Source: Methylophilus sp. 13 (GTDB lineage: Bacteria > Pseudomonadota > Gammaproteobacteria > Burkholderiales > Methylophilaceae). From it: DNA of 64,000 bases. Shown one piece after another: positions 49,431-56,811 of the stretch (positions are counted from its first letter, which is position 1; each line of letters begins with the position of its first letter). The position numbers and the translations under genes are program-made. The DNA lies in assembly GCF_015354335.1 (NCBI RefSeq), contig NZ_JADKYR010000002.1, positions 1-64,000 of the forward strand, given 5' to 3'. The notes under the pieces are model-generated. The model ran no database searches and was not told the DNA's origin. It saw nothing but the letters and a program-made list of their open reading frames with translations.

Positions 49431-51152
49431 ATGCGCACTGCACACTCTCCGCTCAATTTGCACGTTGTGTCTCATCCGCAGAATGCGCAAGGCAAGCGCC
49501 GAGGATATGTGCGCCATGCCATGATGACCATGGCTCTGGCGGCCATGCTGTCAGCCTGTAGTCCAGAGCAAGCCAACCAGGAGACACTGGCGTTTGATCA
49601 TGCCTACCCACCACAGGCCGGGGGCACCCTGATGAGCGCCATGCCCTCAGATCCGAGCAGCATGATCGGTATGGTGGCTGGCGAATCCGCCTCGCTGGCA
49701 ATTGGCAGTTACCTGTTTAATTCACTGCTCAAATACGACCAGAATCTGGATTTGGCCGGCGAATTAGCCGCTTCCTGGCGAGTCGCAGACGACAATAAGA
49801 CCATCACTTTCAAGCTCAAACCCAATCTGCAATGGGCCGATGGCAAGCCGCTTACCAGTGCGGATGTGCTTTTCACCTGGCAGCTGATCACAGACGAAAA
49901 AACGCATAGCCCTTATGCCTCTGATTATCAACTCGTCACCCAGGCAGAAGCGCCAGATCCACAAACGTTTATCGTGCACTATTCGCAGCCCTTTGCACCC
50001 GCGCTCGAAAGCTGGGCCAGTTTGCAAGTGCTACCCAAACACAAACTGGCAGGACAGGATATACATACCACCAGTTTTGCGCAAAAACCGTTAGGCAGTC
50101 ATTATTACCAGCTTCAGGAGTGGCGACACGGCGAATACATCAAATTAAGCCGCAACCCCAAGTCTGTCATGGGAGCCGCCAATATCGAAACGCTGGTCGA
50201 ACGCGTGATCCCTGATCCAGCCGCCCAATTTCTCGAGCTCATGGCGGACCATATTGATAGCATGAACATGGATCCGATTACCTATGCACGCATTATTCCT
50301 TCGCGTCCGGCACTCGCAGCCAGGCTCAACCAATACAAAGAGCTAGGCAACAGCTATACCTACCTGGGCTTTAACCTCAAACGCAAACCATTTGATGATG
50401 TGCGTGTGCGTAAAGCGATCAACTATGCCATTGATAAACAGGAAATTATTGACGGCGTCTATCTTGGCCTCGGCATTGCGATTGCCTCCCCGTACAAGCC
50501 GGGCACGCGCTGGAGCAATCCTGATCTTCACCCCTATGCCTTCGATCCGGCCAAAGCCAGACAATTGCTAGCCGAAGCAGGTTACACAGACAGCGATGGC
50601 GACGGTTATCTAGACAAAAATGGTCAAAAATTGTCATTTGAAATCCTGACCAACCTCGGTAACAAGCAGCGCGAGAAAACCTCGGTCATTATTCAGCGCA
50701 GACTCAAGGAAGTCGGGATTGATACCCGCTTGCGTACGCTGGAATGGGCCAGTTTACTGACCAATTTTATCAAACCGGGTAATTTTGATGCCGTGGTAAT
50801 GGGCTGGGGACTGGGTCTGGACCCTGACCAGTACAATATCTGGCATTCCAGTCAGCAGGATCCCGGGCAATTCAACTTTATCGGCTACCACAATCCTCAA
50901 GTAGACCATCTGCTGGAGCAAGGGCGGCTTGAGTTTGACCCGGAAAAACGCATGCAGATTTATCATGCATTCGCCAAGGCCCTCTATGACGACAGTCCTC
51001 TGGTTTACCTGTCTGCCGGCTACGGGCTGACCGCCATCCACAAACGTGTGCAAGGGATTATGAATCCTATACCACCGGCGGGTGTCGGCTACGACTCACA
51101 AAAATGGTATATTCCGGCGCCGCTGCGCCGCGCGCAAATACAGGCTGAATAA
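49431..51152 (+). CDS. Peptide-type ABC transporter substrate-binding lipoprotein
   Basis: 573 residues, family 5 solute-binding protein. A lipobox LSACS near residue 43 marks a lipoprotein. The pattern FKLKPNLQWADGKPLTSADVLFTWQLI and RVRKAINYAIDKQEIIDGVYLG are typical of oligopeptide binders. The ATG at 49431 has no ribosome site; a GTG at 49509 has GAGGA upstream and gives a compact signal peptide, so it may be the real start. Two permeases follow directly. Because mltD lies just upstream, murein peptides are a possible substrate (inference). Confidence 0.92.
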   Translation: MRTAHSPLNLHVVSHPQNAQGKRRGYVRHAMMTMALAAMLSACSPEQANQETLAFDHAYPPQAGGTLMSAMPSDPSSMIGMVAGESASLAIGSYLFNSLLKYDQNLDLAGELAASWRVADDNKTITFKLKPNLQWADGKPLTSADVLFTWQLITDEKTHSPYASDYQLVTQAEAPDPQTFIVHYSQPFAPALESWASLQVLPKHKLAGQDIHTTSFAQKPLGSHYYQLQEWRHGEYIKLSRNPKSVMGAANIETLVERVIPDPAAQFLELMADHIDSMNMDPITYARIIPSRPALAARLNQYKELGNSYTYLGFNLKRKPFDDVRVRKAINYAIDKQEIIDGVYLGLGIAIASPYKPGTRWSNPDLHPYAFDPAKARQLLAEAGYTDSDGDGYLDKNGQKLSFEILTNLGNKQREKTSVIIQRRLKEVGIDTRLRTLEWASLLTNFIKPGNFDAVVMGWGLGLDPDQYNIWHSSQQDPGQFNFIGYHNPQVDHLLEQGRLEFDPEKRMQIYHAFAKALYDDSPLVYLSAGYGLTAIHKRVQGIMNPIPPAGVGYDSQKWYIPAPLRRAQIQAE

Positions 51153-51155
51153 AAC

Positions 51156-52181
51156 ATGCTACGTTATTTAATCAGACGTGTGTTATGGATGATCCCGATG
51201 TTGATCGGCATCAGTCTGATTTCGTTTTTTATCATGCATCTGGCGCCTGGCGATATCACCAGTACGGAATCTGCGTTCGACCCCAAATCCTCAGAAGAGT
51301 CACGGCAAAAACTGCGTGAGCTTTATCATCTGGATAAACCCATTATCGTGCAGTATGGCTTATGGCTGGAGCGCATGGTGCACCTTGATTTCGGCCATTC
51401 GTTTGCCAGCCATCAAAAACCGGTGTTTTGGTCAGAAACCGACAAAGACGGCAATACCACCAAGGGCATGATTGAAGAAGCCTTGCCAGTGACCTTGCTC
51501 ATGAATTTAGTTGGTTTGTTGTTGACGCTGAGCCTTGCGATTCCGCTGGGCGTCATGGCGGCCAAAAAACATGGTCATTGGCAAGATCGCAGCATTACCT
51601 TATTTAATTTTATTGGTTTTTCTATCCCCGGCTTCTGGTTATCCCTGTTGCTGATGTACTGGCTGGGTGTGATTCACCCCTGGTTTCCGATTTCTGGCCT
51701 GCATAGCCTCAACTACGACCAACTCAACGCCTGGCAGCAAGCACAGGATCTGTTCATGCATTTGTGTTTGCCTGTGATCATTCCAGCATTGACGGGCCTC
51801 GCAGGTGTCACCATGTTTGTGAAAAACGGCATGCTGGACGTATTGAGCCAAGACTTTGTGATCACCGCACGCGCCAAGGGCTTGAGTGACCGGGTCGTGA
51901 CTTATAGACATGCTCTGCGCAATGCCCTGCTACCACTGATTACTTTGGTCGGCCTGTCACTGCCCGGCTTGATTGGCGGCTCGGTGATTGCTGAAACCAT
52001 TTTTGCCATTCCAGGCATGGGTAAACTGTTTTATGAAGCGGTGATGATGCGTGATTTTCCGGTCGTCATGGGCATACTCACCATAGGCTCAGCCTTGACA
52101 CTGGTGTGCAACTTATTGGCTGATCTAGCCTACGCGTGGGCGGATCCGCGTTTGCGCAAAGGGGTCATGCCACAACGCTAG
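51156..52181 (+). CDS. Peptide-type ABC transporter permease, DppB-like
   Basis: 341 residues. N-terminal MLRYLIRRVLWMIPMLIGIS and about six TM helices. The EAA-type loop is visible in FVITARAKGLSDRVVTYRHALRNALLP. It forms the channel with the next gene's product. It starts four bases after the binding protein. Confidence 0.93.
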   Translation: MLRYLIRRVLWMIPMLIGISLISFFIMHLAPGDITSTESAFDPKSSEESRQKLRELYHLDKPIIVQYGLWLERMVHLDFGHSFASHQKPVFWSETDKDGNTTKGMIEEALPVTLLMNLVGLLLTLSLAIPLGVMAAKKHGHWQDRSITLFNFIGFSIPGFWLSLLLMYWLGVIHPWFPISGLHSLNYDQLNAWQQAQDLFMHLCLPVIIPALTGLAGVTMFVKNGMLDVLSQDFVITARAKGLSDRVVTYRHALRNALLPLITLVGLSLPGLIGGSVIAETIFAIPGMGKLFYEAVMMRDFPVVMGILTIGSALTLVCNLLADLAYAWADPRLRKGVMPQR

Positions 52182-52192
52182 GCTATCCAGAC

Positions 52193-53017
52193 ATGAAAAA
52201 AGTCCTGCAAAATCCCTTAGCCCTAACCGGGTTGATCATTATCAGCATCATCTTGCTGCTGGCGCTACTTGCGCCCTGGATTGCCCCTTATGACCCGGAT
52301 GCGATCCAGGTCAAGCAGATTCTGGTGGGGCCTTCGGGCCAGCACTGGATGGGCACCGATGGTCTGGGGCGGGATGTCTGGAGCCGGATGCTGTTTGGCG
52401 GCCGCGTCTCGCTATTGGTAGGCCTGGTCGCGGTGGGGATTTCGACTGCCATCGGGGTCGTGCTCGGTGCTTTAGCTGGCTACTATCGTGGTTGGGTAGA
52501 TACGCTGATCATGCGACTGGTTGATTTGATGTTGTCTATTCCCAGTTTTTTCTTGATTTTAGCCGTGATTGCCTTTTTAAGTCCTTCGATCACCAACGTC
52601 ATGGTGGTCATCGGCCTCACCTCCTGGATGGGCGTCACGCGGCTGGTGCGCGCTGAATTCCTGAGTCTGACACAACGTGAATTTGTCACCGCTTCCACGG
52701 CGCTTGGTGCTCTGGACAGTCGCATTATTTTCAAGCATTGCCTGCCTAACAGCCTCACCCCTATTCTAGTCAGTGTCGTGCTGGGCATCGCCAGCGCCGT
52801 GCTCCTTGAGTCTGGCCTCAGCTTTTTAGGTCTGGGCGTGCAACCGCCGCAAGCCTCCTGGGGCAACATCCTCACCGATGGTAAAGAGTATATCCAGTTT
52901 GCCTGGTGGTTATCCGTGTTTCCCGGACTTGCCATTTTAATCACGGTGTTAGGGTATAATCTGCTCGGCGAAGGACTGCGGGATGTGTTCGACCCACGTT
53001 CCAACACAGTACGCTAA
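52193..53017 (+). CDS. Peptide-type ABC transporter permease, DppC-like
   Basis: 274 residues from ATG 52193; a longer frame begins inside the preceding gene at 52136 but the family N-terminus is MKKVLQNPLALTGLI. The EAA loop is LTQREFVTASTALGALDSRIIFKHCLPNSLTPI. Five to six TM helices. The two ATP-binding subunits expected for the importer are not here: fabI follows. Confidence 0.93.
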   Translation: MKKVLQNPLALTGLIIISIILLLALLAPWIAPYDPDAIQVKQILVGPSGQHWMGTDGLGRDVWSRMLFGGRVSLLVGLVAVGISTAIGVVLGALAGYYRGWVDTLIMRLVDLMLSIPSFFLILAVIAFLSPSITNVMVVIGLTSWMGVTRLVRAEFLSLTQREFVTASTALGALDSRIIFKHCLPNSLTPILVSVVLGIASAVLLESGLSFLGLGVQPPQASWGNILTDGKEYIQFAWWLSVFPGLAILITVLGYNLLGEGLRDVFDPRSNTVR

Positions 53018-53065
53018 CCCTTCAATCAACTGACCAAACGAACTAACAACCACACAGGAACAAGC

Positions 53066-53851
53066 ATGGCATTTCTTGCTGGAAAAAAAATCCTGATTGC
53101 CGGTTTGCTGAGCAACCGTTCAATCGCTTATGGCATCGCAGCCGCAATGAAACGTGAAGGTGCCGAACTGGCATTTACCTATCAAGTCGACAAGCACGAA
53201 AAGCGTGTACGTGACCTGGCCGCAGACTTTGAATCCGAGATCGTTCTCCCCTGTGACGTTGCTGAAGATGCACAAATCGACAACCTGTTTGTAGAGCTGG
53301 CTAAAGTCTGGGATGGCCTGGATAGCCTGGTGCACTCGATTGCTTTCGTCCCTAAAGTCGCTCTTGATGGTGACTACCTCGAAAGAATCGACCGCGAATA
53401 TTTCCGCATTGCACACGATATCAGCTCCTACAGCTTCTCTGCGATGGCCAAAGCAGCCTACCCGATGATGCAAGGCCGCAATGGCAGCCTGTTGACCATC
53501 AGCTACCTGGGCGCAGAACGCACCATGCCTAACTACAACGTCATGGGCGTAGCCAAAGCCAGCCTCGAAGCCAACGTGCGTTACCTGGCACAAAGCCTGG
53601 GCCCACGTGGCATCCGTGTTAACGCTGTCTCAGCCGGCCCAATCAAAACGCTGGCTGCCTCTGGCATCGCTGACTTTGACAAAATGATCGGTTTTAACGA
53701 AAAACACGCCGCCTTGCGCCGTAACGTGACCATCGACGAAGTTGGCAATGTCGCCGCCTTCCTGACCAGCGACCTCGCCTCTGGTGTGACTGGTGAAATC
53801 ACTTATGTAGATGGTGGCATGAATATTACTGCTGCCGGTCAAATTGACTAA
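53066..53851 (+). CDS. fabI: Enoyl-ACP reductase FabI
   Basis: 261 residues. NADH-binding segment [18 protein letters not shown], the catalytic Tyr/Lys pair in [20 protein letters not shown], and the C-terminal [15 protein letters not shown] are FabI features. It makes the last reduction in fatty-acid elongation. AGGA precedes the ATG. A terminator follows. Confidence 0.98.
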   Translation: MAFLAGKKILIAGLLSNRSIAYGIAAAMKREGAELAFTYQVDKHEKRVRDLAADFESEIVLPCDVAEDAQIDNLFVELAKVWDGLDSLVHSIAFVPKVALDGDYLERIDREYFRIAHDISSYSFSAMAKAAYPMMQGRNGSLLTISYLGAERTMPNYNVMGVAKASLEANVRYLAQSLGPRGIRVNAVSAGPIKTLAASGIADFDKMIGFNEKHAALRRNVTIDEVGNVAAFLTSDLASGVTGEITYVDGGMNITAAGQID

Positions 53852-53869
53852 AGCTGACCACTAGCAAAA

Positions 53870-53906
53870 CAAAACGCCTGAGCTGTAAAAAGCCAGGCGT
53901 TTTTTA
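53870..53906 (+). terminator. Rho-independent terminator after fabI
   Basis: Imperfect stem of AACGCCTGAGCT with AGCCAGGCGTT around loop GTAAAA, followed by a T run at 53900-53905. Confidence 0.8.
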
Positions 53907-54132
53907 TGGCTAAACGCCGAATACTTGCACTGTTTAACAACAATGCGCTAAATTGCCCAGTATCTCAAAGCAATCAAAAAAATTAATAAAGGTGCACTAA
54001 AATTTAACTCCCATTTAATTATGGTGCACTAAAAATATATAATATATTGTATTTTAATAATAATTTATTTTTTAATATTTATAGACCCTATTCAAAATAA
54101 AATTTTTGGTTCGTTTTTGGAGTCTAATCAAC
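53907..54132. other. Very A/T-rich gap between fabI and the cassette array
   Basis: 226 bases, much richer in A and T than either side, with no supported gene. It contains the direct repeat at 53991-54034. No integrase gene fits here. Confidence 0.6.
53991..54034. repeat. Two direct copies of GGTGCACTAAAA
   Basis: Copies at 53991-54002 and 54023-54034, 32 bases from start to start, roughly three helical turns. The GTGCAC core is a palindrome. They could be protein-binding sites (integrase-type direct repeats or a regulator), or relics. Confidence 0.6.
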
Positions 54133-54139
54133 GTTAGAT
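54133..54139 (+). other. attI-like or relic attC core site at the 5' edge of the cassette array
   Basis: GTTAGAT fits the integron core GTTRRRY. Recombination between G and TT would place cassette 1 from 54134. The bases around it (CAACGTTAG) resemble attI cores; no matching 5' half of an attC is seen on its left. Confidence 0.55.
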
Positions 54140-54505
54140 TTTGACAGCTCTTCGGACGAAGAAAAAAAGCGGGTGTATAAACTCTGGAAAAGCTGGTAAA
54201 AAACGAAGGACGAAGTATGCGTCGTCGCATAACTGAGTTGATGCGAACGCCGCATTTTAGCTCTTGGTACGTGACGCTTCCTTGTAGTTGAATGGCCAGC
54301 TGGAATAGGTGAGGAGTGATGAAGATCACAGTATTGCAAAAAGAGATTGTTTCACTAAGAGGCGCAGCAACAAAATCTAACGTCTCGTTTGAGCATACAT
54401 CGTTTCCGTTGCTCACGACTCCGGCCACTTGCGCGGGTGCGGTCAATCACGAACCCCAATTGACCACTTCATCCCGCGCTGCGGGGTGGTGCTCAACTAT
54501 GTAAG
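54134..54505 (+). mobile_element. Integron gene cassette 1 (372 bases)
   Basis: The cassette starts TTAGATTTTG. Its own attC starts with CAAAATCTAAC at 54371-54381, the exact reverse complement of GTTAGATTTTG at 54133-54143 (11 bases). This is the expected signature, because in the excised circle these ends make one attC. The body holds only short ORFs, so it may be a non-coding or degenerate cassette. Confidence 0.8.
54316..54504 (+). CDS. Doubtful 62-residue ORF of cassette 1
   Basis: ATG 54316 follows AGGTGAGGAG. The ORF reads MKITVLQKEIVSLRGAATKS and then runs through the attC to a TAA just before the core G at 54505. Only about 20 codons lie outside the attC. No family recognised. Cassette ORFs often end inside the attC, so a short peptide is possible. 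Confidence 0.3.
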   Translation: MMKITVLQKEIVSLRGAATKSNVSFEHTSFPLLTTPATCAGAVNHEPQLTTSSRAAGWCSTM

Positions 54506-54511
54506 TTAGGT
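54375..54511 (+). repeat. attC site of cassette 1 (137 bases)
   Basis: 5' core ATCTAAC (RYYYAAC) and 3' core GTTAGGT (GTTRRRY) are both perfect. Inside are GTTTGAGC near the left and GCTCAACT near the right (L'' and L'), then GCGCGGG / CCCGCGC and GGTCAA / TTGACC, so the single strand folds into the long imperfect hairpin typical of attC. Confidence 0.8.
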
Positions 54512-55027
54512 TCTCGATGATTATTGTAAAAGCACTACTCATTTTGGTCTTAACGCTCTTTTGGGCAGTTATTTCGTTGGTGGTACTACACTCTCCTTCA
54601 AGCCCATACACTCCTATAGCACTTGTATCTCTAATTTACATTCTGCTCGTTTACTTGATTTGGCCACTCGGCACTACTTACTCAGAAGTAGCATTCAATA
54701 GGTTTTATATTGTGTTTGGTATAGCCACTCTCTTGCTTGCTAGCGATGTTTTATTAAACAACCAGTGCCCATCATTTCCATTCTCTTCTGTAACTGCTAT
54801 TCCTAAATCTCAGGGCTTAGCAGCAGATTTATTGTTTACCTGTATTTATCTTGGCAAAGTACCAACAACATTATTACTTTGTTTGTTTAGTGGGTGGCTT
54901 ATATATCTAGGCCACACAAAAAAACCTAACCCATCACTCAAGCGGGACTGGTGATAAGATTCTTTTATGAGAAAATTATTAATAACGAGGGTTGAGCCAC
55001 TAGTCTCTCCAGCCCTTACTTCAAACT
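54506..55027 (+). mobile_element. Integron gene cassette 2 (522 bases)
   Basis: It starts TTAGGTT. Its attC begins AACCTAAC (54923-54930), the exact reverse complement of GTTAGGTT at 54505-54512. It holds one gene, on the plus strand and close behind the core, as in most cassettes. Confidence 0.8.
54517..54954 (+). CDS. Cassette-borne membrane protein of unknown function
   Basis: 145 residues, four hydrophobic segments (about 4-26, 32-52, 64-80, 106-132). No family recognised. The C-terminus KPNPSLKRDW is translated from the start of the attC; endings of the type NPSLKRD are a known by-product of genes reading into attC sites. The start is 11 bases behind the cassette core, too near for a normal leader with its own promoter, so it probably depends on read-through. 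The third base use looks unlike the neighbouring housekeeping genes, suggesting transfer. Confidence 0.75.
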   Translation: MIIVKALLILVLTLFWAVISLVVLHSPSSPYTPIALVSLIYILLVYLIWPLGTTYSEVAFNRFYIVFGIATLLLASDVLLNNQCPSFPFSSVTAIPKSQGLAADLLFTCIYLGKVPTTLLLCLFSGWLIYLGHTKKPNPSLKRDW

Positions 55028-55033
55028 TTAGAG
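54924..55033 (+). repeat. attC site of cassette 2 (110 bases, altered 3' core)
   Basis: 5' core ACCTAAC is perfect. The 3' core reads TTTAGAG where GTTAGAG is expected: the recombining G at 55027 has become T. Inner arms AAGCGGGACTGG and CCAGCCCTT pair with one bulged base. The altered G predicts poor recombination here. Confidence 0.75.
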
Positions 55034-55971
55034 AGTGAGTAAATGATCAAGTGGATTGGAAGCATTCTAATTAACTTTGCGGTCATCTTTCCACTCGTAT
55101 GCGGAGCAGATACGTCCATAGTCGGTACGTGGGTTTTGACTTACGTAGCGCCGCAGGACGTGGAAAATACCATACCAGGCGGTATTACAAATACAAAAAT
55201 GTACTTCACACACGATGGAAAGCTATTCTCTTTGAGGCCTGATGCAATATCGATTGCGAATTTCACCCCAACTGATTACACCTTCGACGGAAAGCAGTTG
55301 AAGGTAACCTTCCCGGGTGGGCAAGCGCGAGTCATGACTGTGACATTTCCTGATACTGAGACTATGATCATCACCCAAAAATATGAAAGCCAACGTACCT
55401 TCAAGCGCATCATAGGTTTTGACAAAAAGCTTGAACCAATGAGTTTACAACTGGTAAATGATAATTCGAGTAGTCCCGCAGCAACGGCATACGATGTCAG
55501 AGACTATTCAAAGTTGCCAACTATTGAACGGTTGCAAGGGGTCTGGGAAGTCATCGCTTACGAGAATGTCCTGCGTAACCAAGCTCCACCATACGGTTTT
55601 TTTAATGACATATGGACCATCAAAAAAGAAGCAGTTTCTATCTCACGTCGAGCGCCGCCGACAAGCGATTCACTACCGCTCACTTTCGTAGACGGACTAC
55701 TCACCAGCAGTGGTATTGGCCTCGGCGGTCCAGTCGGATCGAAGCTACTCTGGAATGCTTCGTTCAACGAGTGGGGTAATCTTGTTCTTGATAGCACTTA
55801 CTGCCGACTAATTCTTAAACTAGTTTCAAAAGACACTACTAATGTACCGGCCGTTCCGCTGAAAATAGTTTTGCTAAGTGTAAAGCAGTGAACAAGGGTT
55901 GCGCTCTCTAACCCGCTGCTCCTGAGGGACGCTACGCCGATCAGCCGGCTTCGCGCCCCTTACCTCAAACG
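55028..55971 (+). mobile_element. Integron gene cassette 3 (944 bases)
   Basis: It starts TTAGAGAG. Its attC begins CTCTCTAAC (55904-55912), whose reverse complement is GTTAGAGAG; this matches all eight cassette bases and shows that 55027 was once G. It carries one secreted-protein gene. Confidence 0.8.
55043..55891 (+). CDS. Cassette-borne secreted protein with two lipocalin-like halves
   Basis: 282 residues. A Sec signal peptide ends near CGA (MIKWIGSILINFAVIFPLVCG). Two similar beta-rich halves follow, each opening with a G-x-W motif: IVGTWVLTYVAPQD near residue 26 and LQGVWEVIAYENV near residue 165. G-x-W is typical of lipocalin-like domains, but the match is weak. It is probably periplasmic; the ligand is unknown. 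It sits 15 bases behind the cassette core and ends 12 bases before the attC. Confidence 0.7.
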   Translation: MIKWIGSILINFAVIFPLVCGADTSIVGTWVLTYVAPQDVENTIPGGITNTKMYFTHDGKLFSLRPDAISIANFTPTDYTFDGKQLKVTFPGGQARVMTVTFPDTETMIITQKYESQRTFKRIIGFDKKLEPMSLQLVNDNSSSPAATAYDVRDYSKLPTIERLQGVWEVIAYENVLRNQAPPYGFFNDIWTIKKEAVSISRRAPPTSDSLPLTFVDGLLTSSGIGLGGPVGSKLLWNASFNEWGNLVLDSTYCRLILKLVSKDTTNVPAVPLKIVLLSVKQ

Positions 55972-55977
55972 TTAGCG
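55906..55977 (+). repeat. attC site of cassette 3 (72 bases)
   Basis: 5' core CTCTAAC and 3' core GTTAGCG. The inner right half GCGCCCCTTACCTCAAAC is the common attC form, and TGAGGGACGC pairs with it on the left. TAACCCGCT (55909-55917) and AGCGGGTTA (55974-55982) extend the pairing across the core. Confidence 0.8.
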
Positions 55978-55981
55978 GGTT

Positions 55982-56080
55982 ATGAGAACGCTCGCAAAAG
56001 CTGCAGCCATTCTCGTCTCCTTATCTTTAGTAGATTATCAAAGAATTGCAGAGTTCATGCGCTATGAAGGCGAAACCTAG
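55982..56080 (+). CDS. Short ORF at the start of a possible fourth cassette, 32 residues
   Basis: ATG 55982 comes ten bases after the core TT at 55972, the usual place of a cassette start codon. The peptide MRTLAKAAAILVSLSLVDYQ... has a hydrophobic stretch of about 12 residues and ends GET. No ribosome site. It could be a small membrane peptide or a truncated gene. Confidence 0.3.
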   Translation: MRTLAKAAAILVSLSLVDYQRIAEFMRYEGET

Positions 56081-56116
56081 CGAGTCATATCAAACGGACT
56101 CTAACAAAGATGAATT

Positions 56117-56734
56117 ATGAAATGCACTCGTTATCAAGGCAGAGTTACCACCTGGAAAGACGAACAAGGGTTTGGCTTTATCACGCCCAATAGTAACGGA
56201 AAGCAAGTGTTTGTTCATATCACTGCATTTTCAAACCGGCGGCGACGGCCGATTGGCAACGAGATTGTGAGTTATGAAGTCAGTAAAGATGCGAGTGGGA
56301 AATTAAAAGCCGAGCGTGTTCAATACATTGATGCACCATCGCGATCAAAGGATGGGCAGTTTCTATTGCTATTTGCCATCATTTTTCTTGTTTGCATGGC
56401 AATATCCGTTTTCGCCGGAAAACTGCCATTATGGGTGTTAGGGATCTATTTGCTGATGAGCAGTTGCACACTCATTGCTTACAAGCTGGATAAAAGTGCT
56501 GCAAGGCAGAACAATAGACGTACCCCTGAAAAAACCTTGCATCTATTGGCATTAATCGGTGGCTGGCCTGGGGCCATTATTGGGCAGAAACTGTTTCGCC
56601 ACAAATCAAAGAAGCTTTCTTTTCAAGTGATTTTTTGGGCAACTATTATTCTGAACTGCGCGACATTAGCGTGGCTGCTTTCCATAGATGGATTTGCTTT
56701 TACAGAGCGCGTGATTGGCGCATTTTTAAATTAG
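56117..56734 (+). CDS. Cold-shock domain plus DUF1294 membrane protein
   Basis: 205 residues. The N-terminal 70 residues are a cold-shock (nucleic-acid binding) domain: GRVTTWKDEQGFGFITPN, VFVHITAF. The C-terminal part (about 80-205) is a DUF1294 membrane region with several helices (LPLWVLGIYLLMSSCTLIAY, LHLLALIGGWPGAIIGQ). This fusion is widespread; its role is unknown. It lies after the last recognised cassette core with no attC behind it, so it may be chromosomal or the rest of a truncated cassette. Confidence 0.85.
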   Translation: MKCTRYQGRVTTWKDEQGFGFITPNSNGKQVFVHITAFSNRRRRPIGNEIVSYEVSKDASGKLKAERVQYIDAPSRSKDGQFLLLFAIIFLVCMAISVFAGKLPLWVLGIYLLMSSCTLIAYKLDKSAARQNNRRTPEKTLHLLALIGGWPGAIIGQKLFRHKSKKLSFQVIFWATIILNCATLAWLLSIDGFAFTERVIGAFLN

Positions 56735-56766
56735 CCAGGTGTATCAATTACAGAGTGACATCAAAT

Positions 56767-56795
56767 AAAAAAGGAGGGCTATGCCCTCCTTTTTT
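56767..56795. terminator. Bidirectional rho-independent terminator
   Basis: Perfect stem GGAGGGC / GCCCTCC (56773-56779 / 56783-56789) with A run on the left and T run on the right, serving both the DUF1294 gene and the convergent ppiD. Confidence 0.9.
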
Positions 56796-56811
56796 CACTT
56801 CAGTTCGCTAA

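Noticed and set aside
52955-52962. TATAAT inside the second permease as a fabI promoter
   Set aside because: No -35 at useful spacing and more than 100 bases before fabI; fabI could also be reached by read-through.
54141-54236. Lys/Arg-rich 31-codon ORF beginning with TTG in cassette 1
   Set aside because: No ribosome site, and it starts inside the cassette core flank; kept only as a comment on cassette 1.
54072-54446. Minus-strand ORF of 124 codons across the left end of the cassette array
   Set aside because: It crosses the cassette 1 boundary at 54133 and part of its attC, has no ribosome site, and resembles no protein family.
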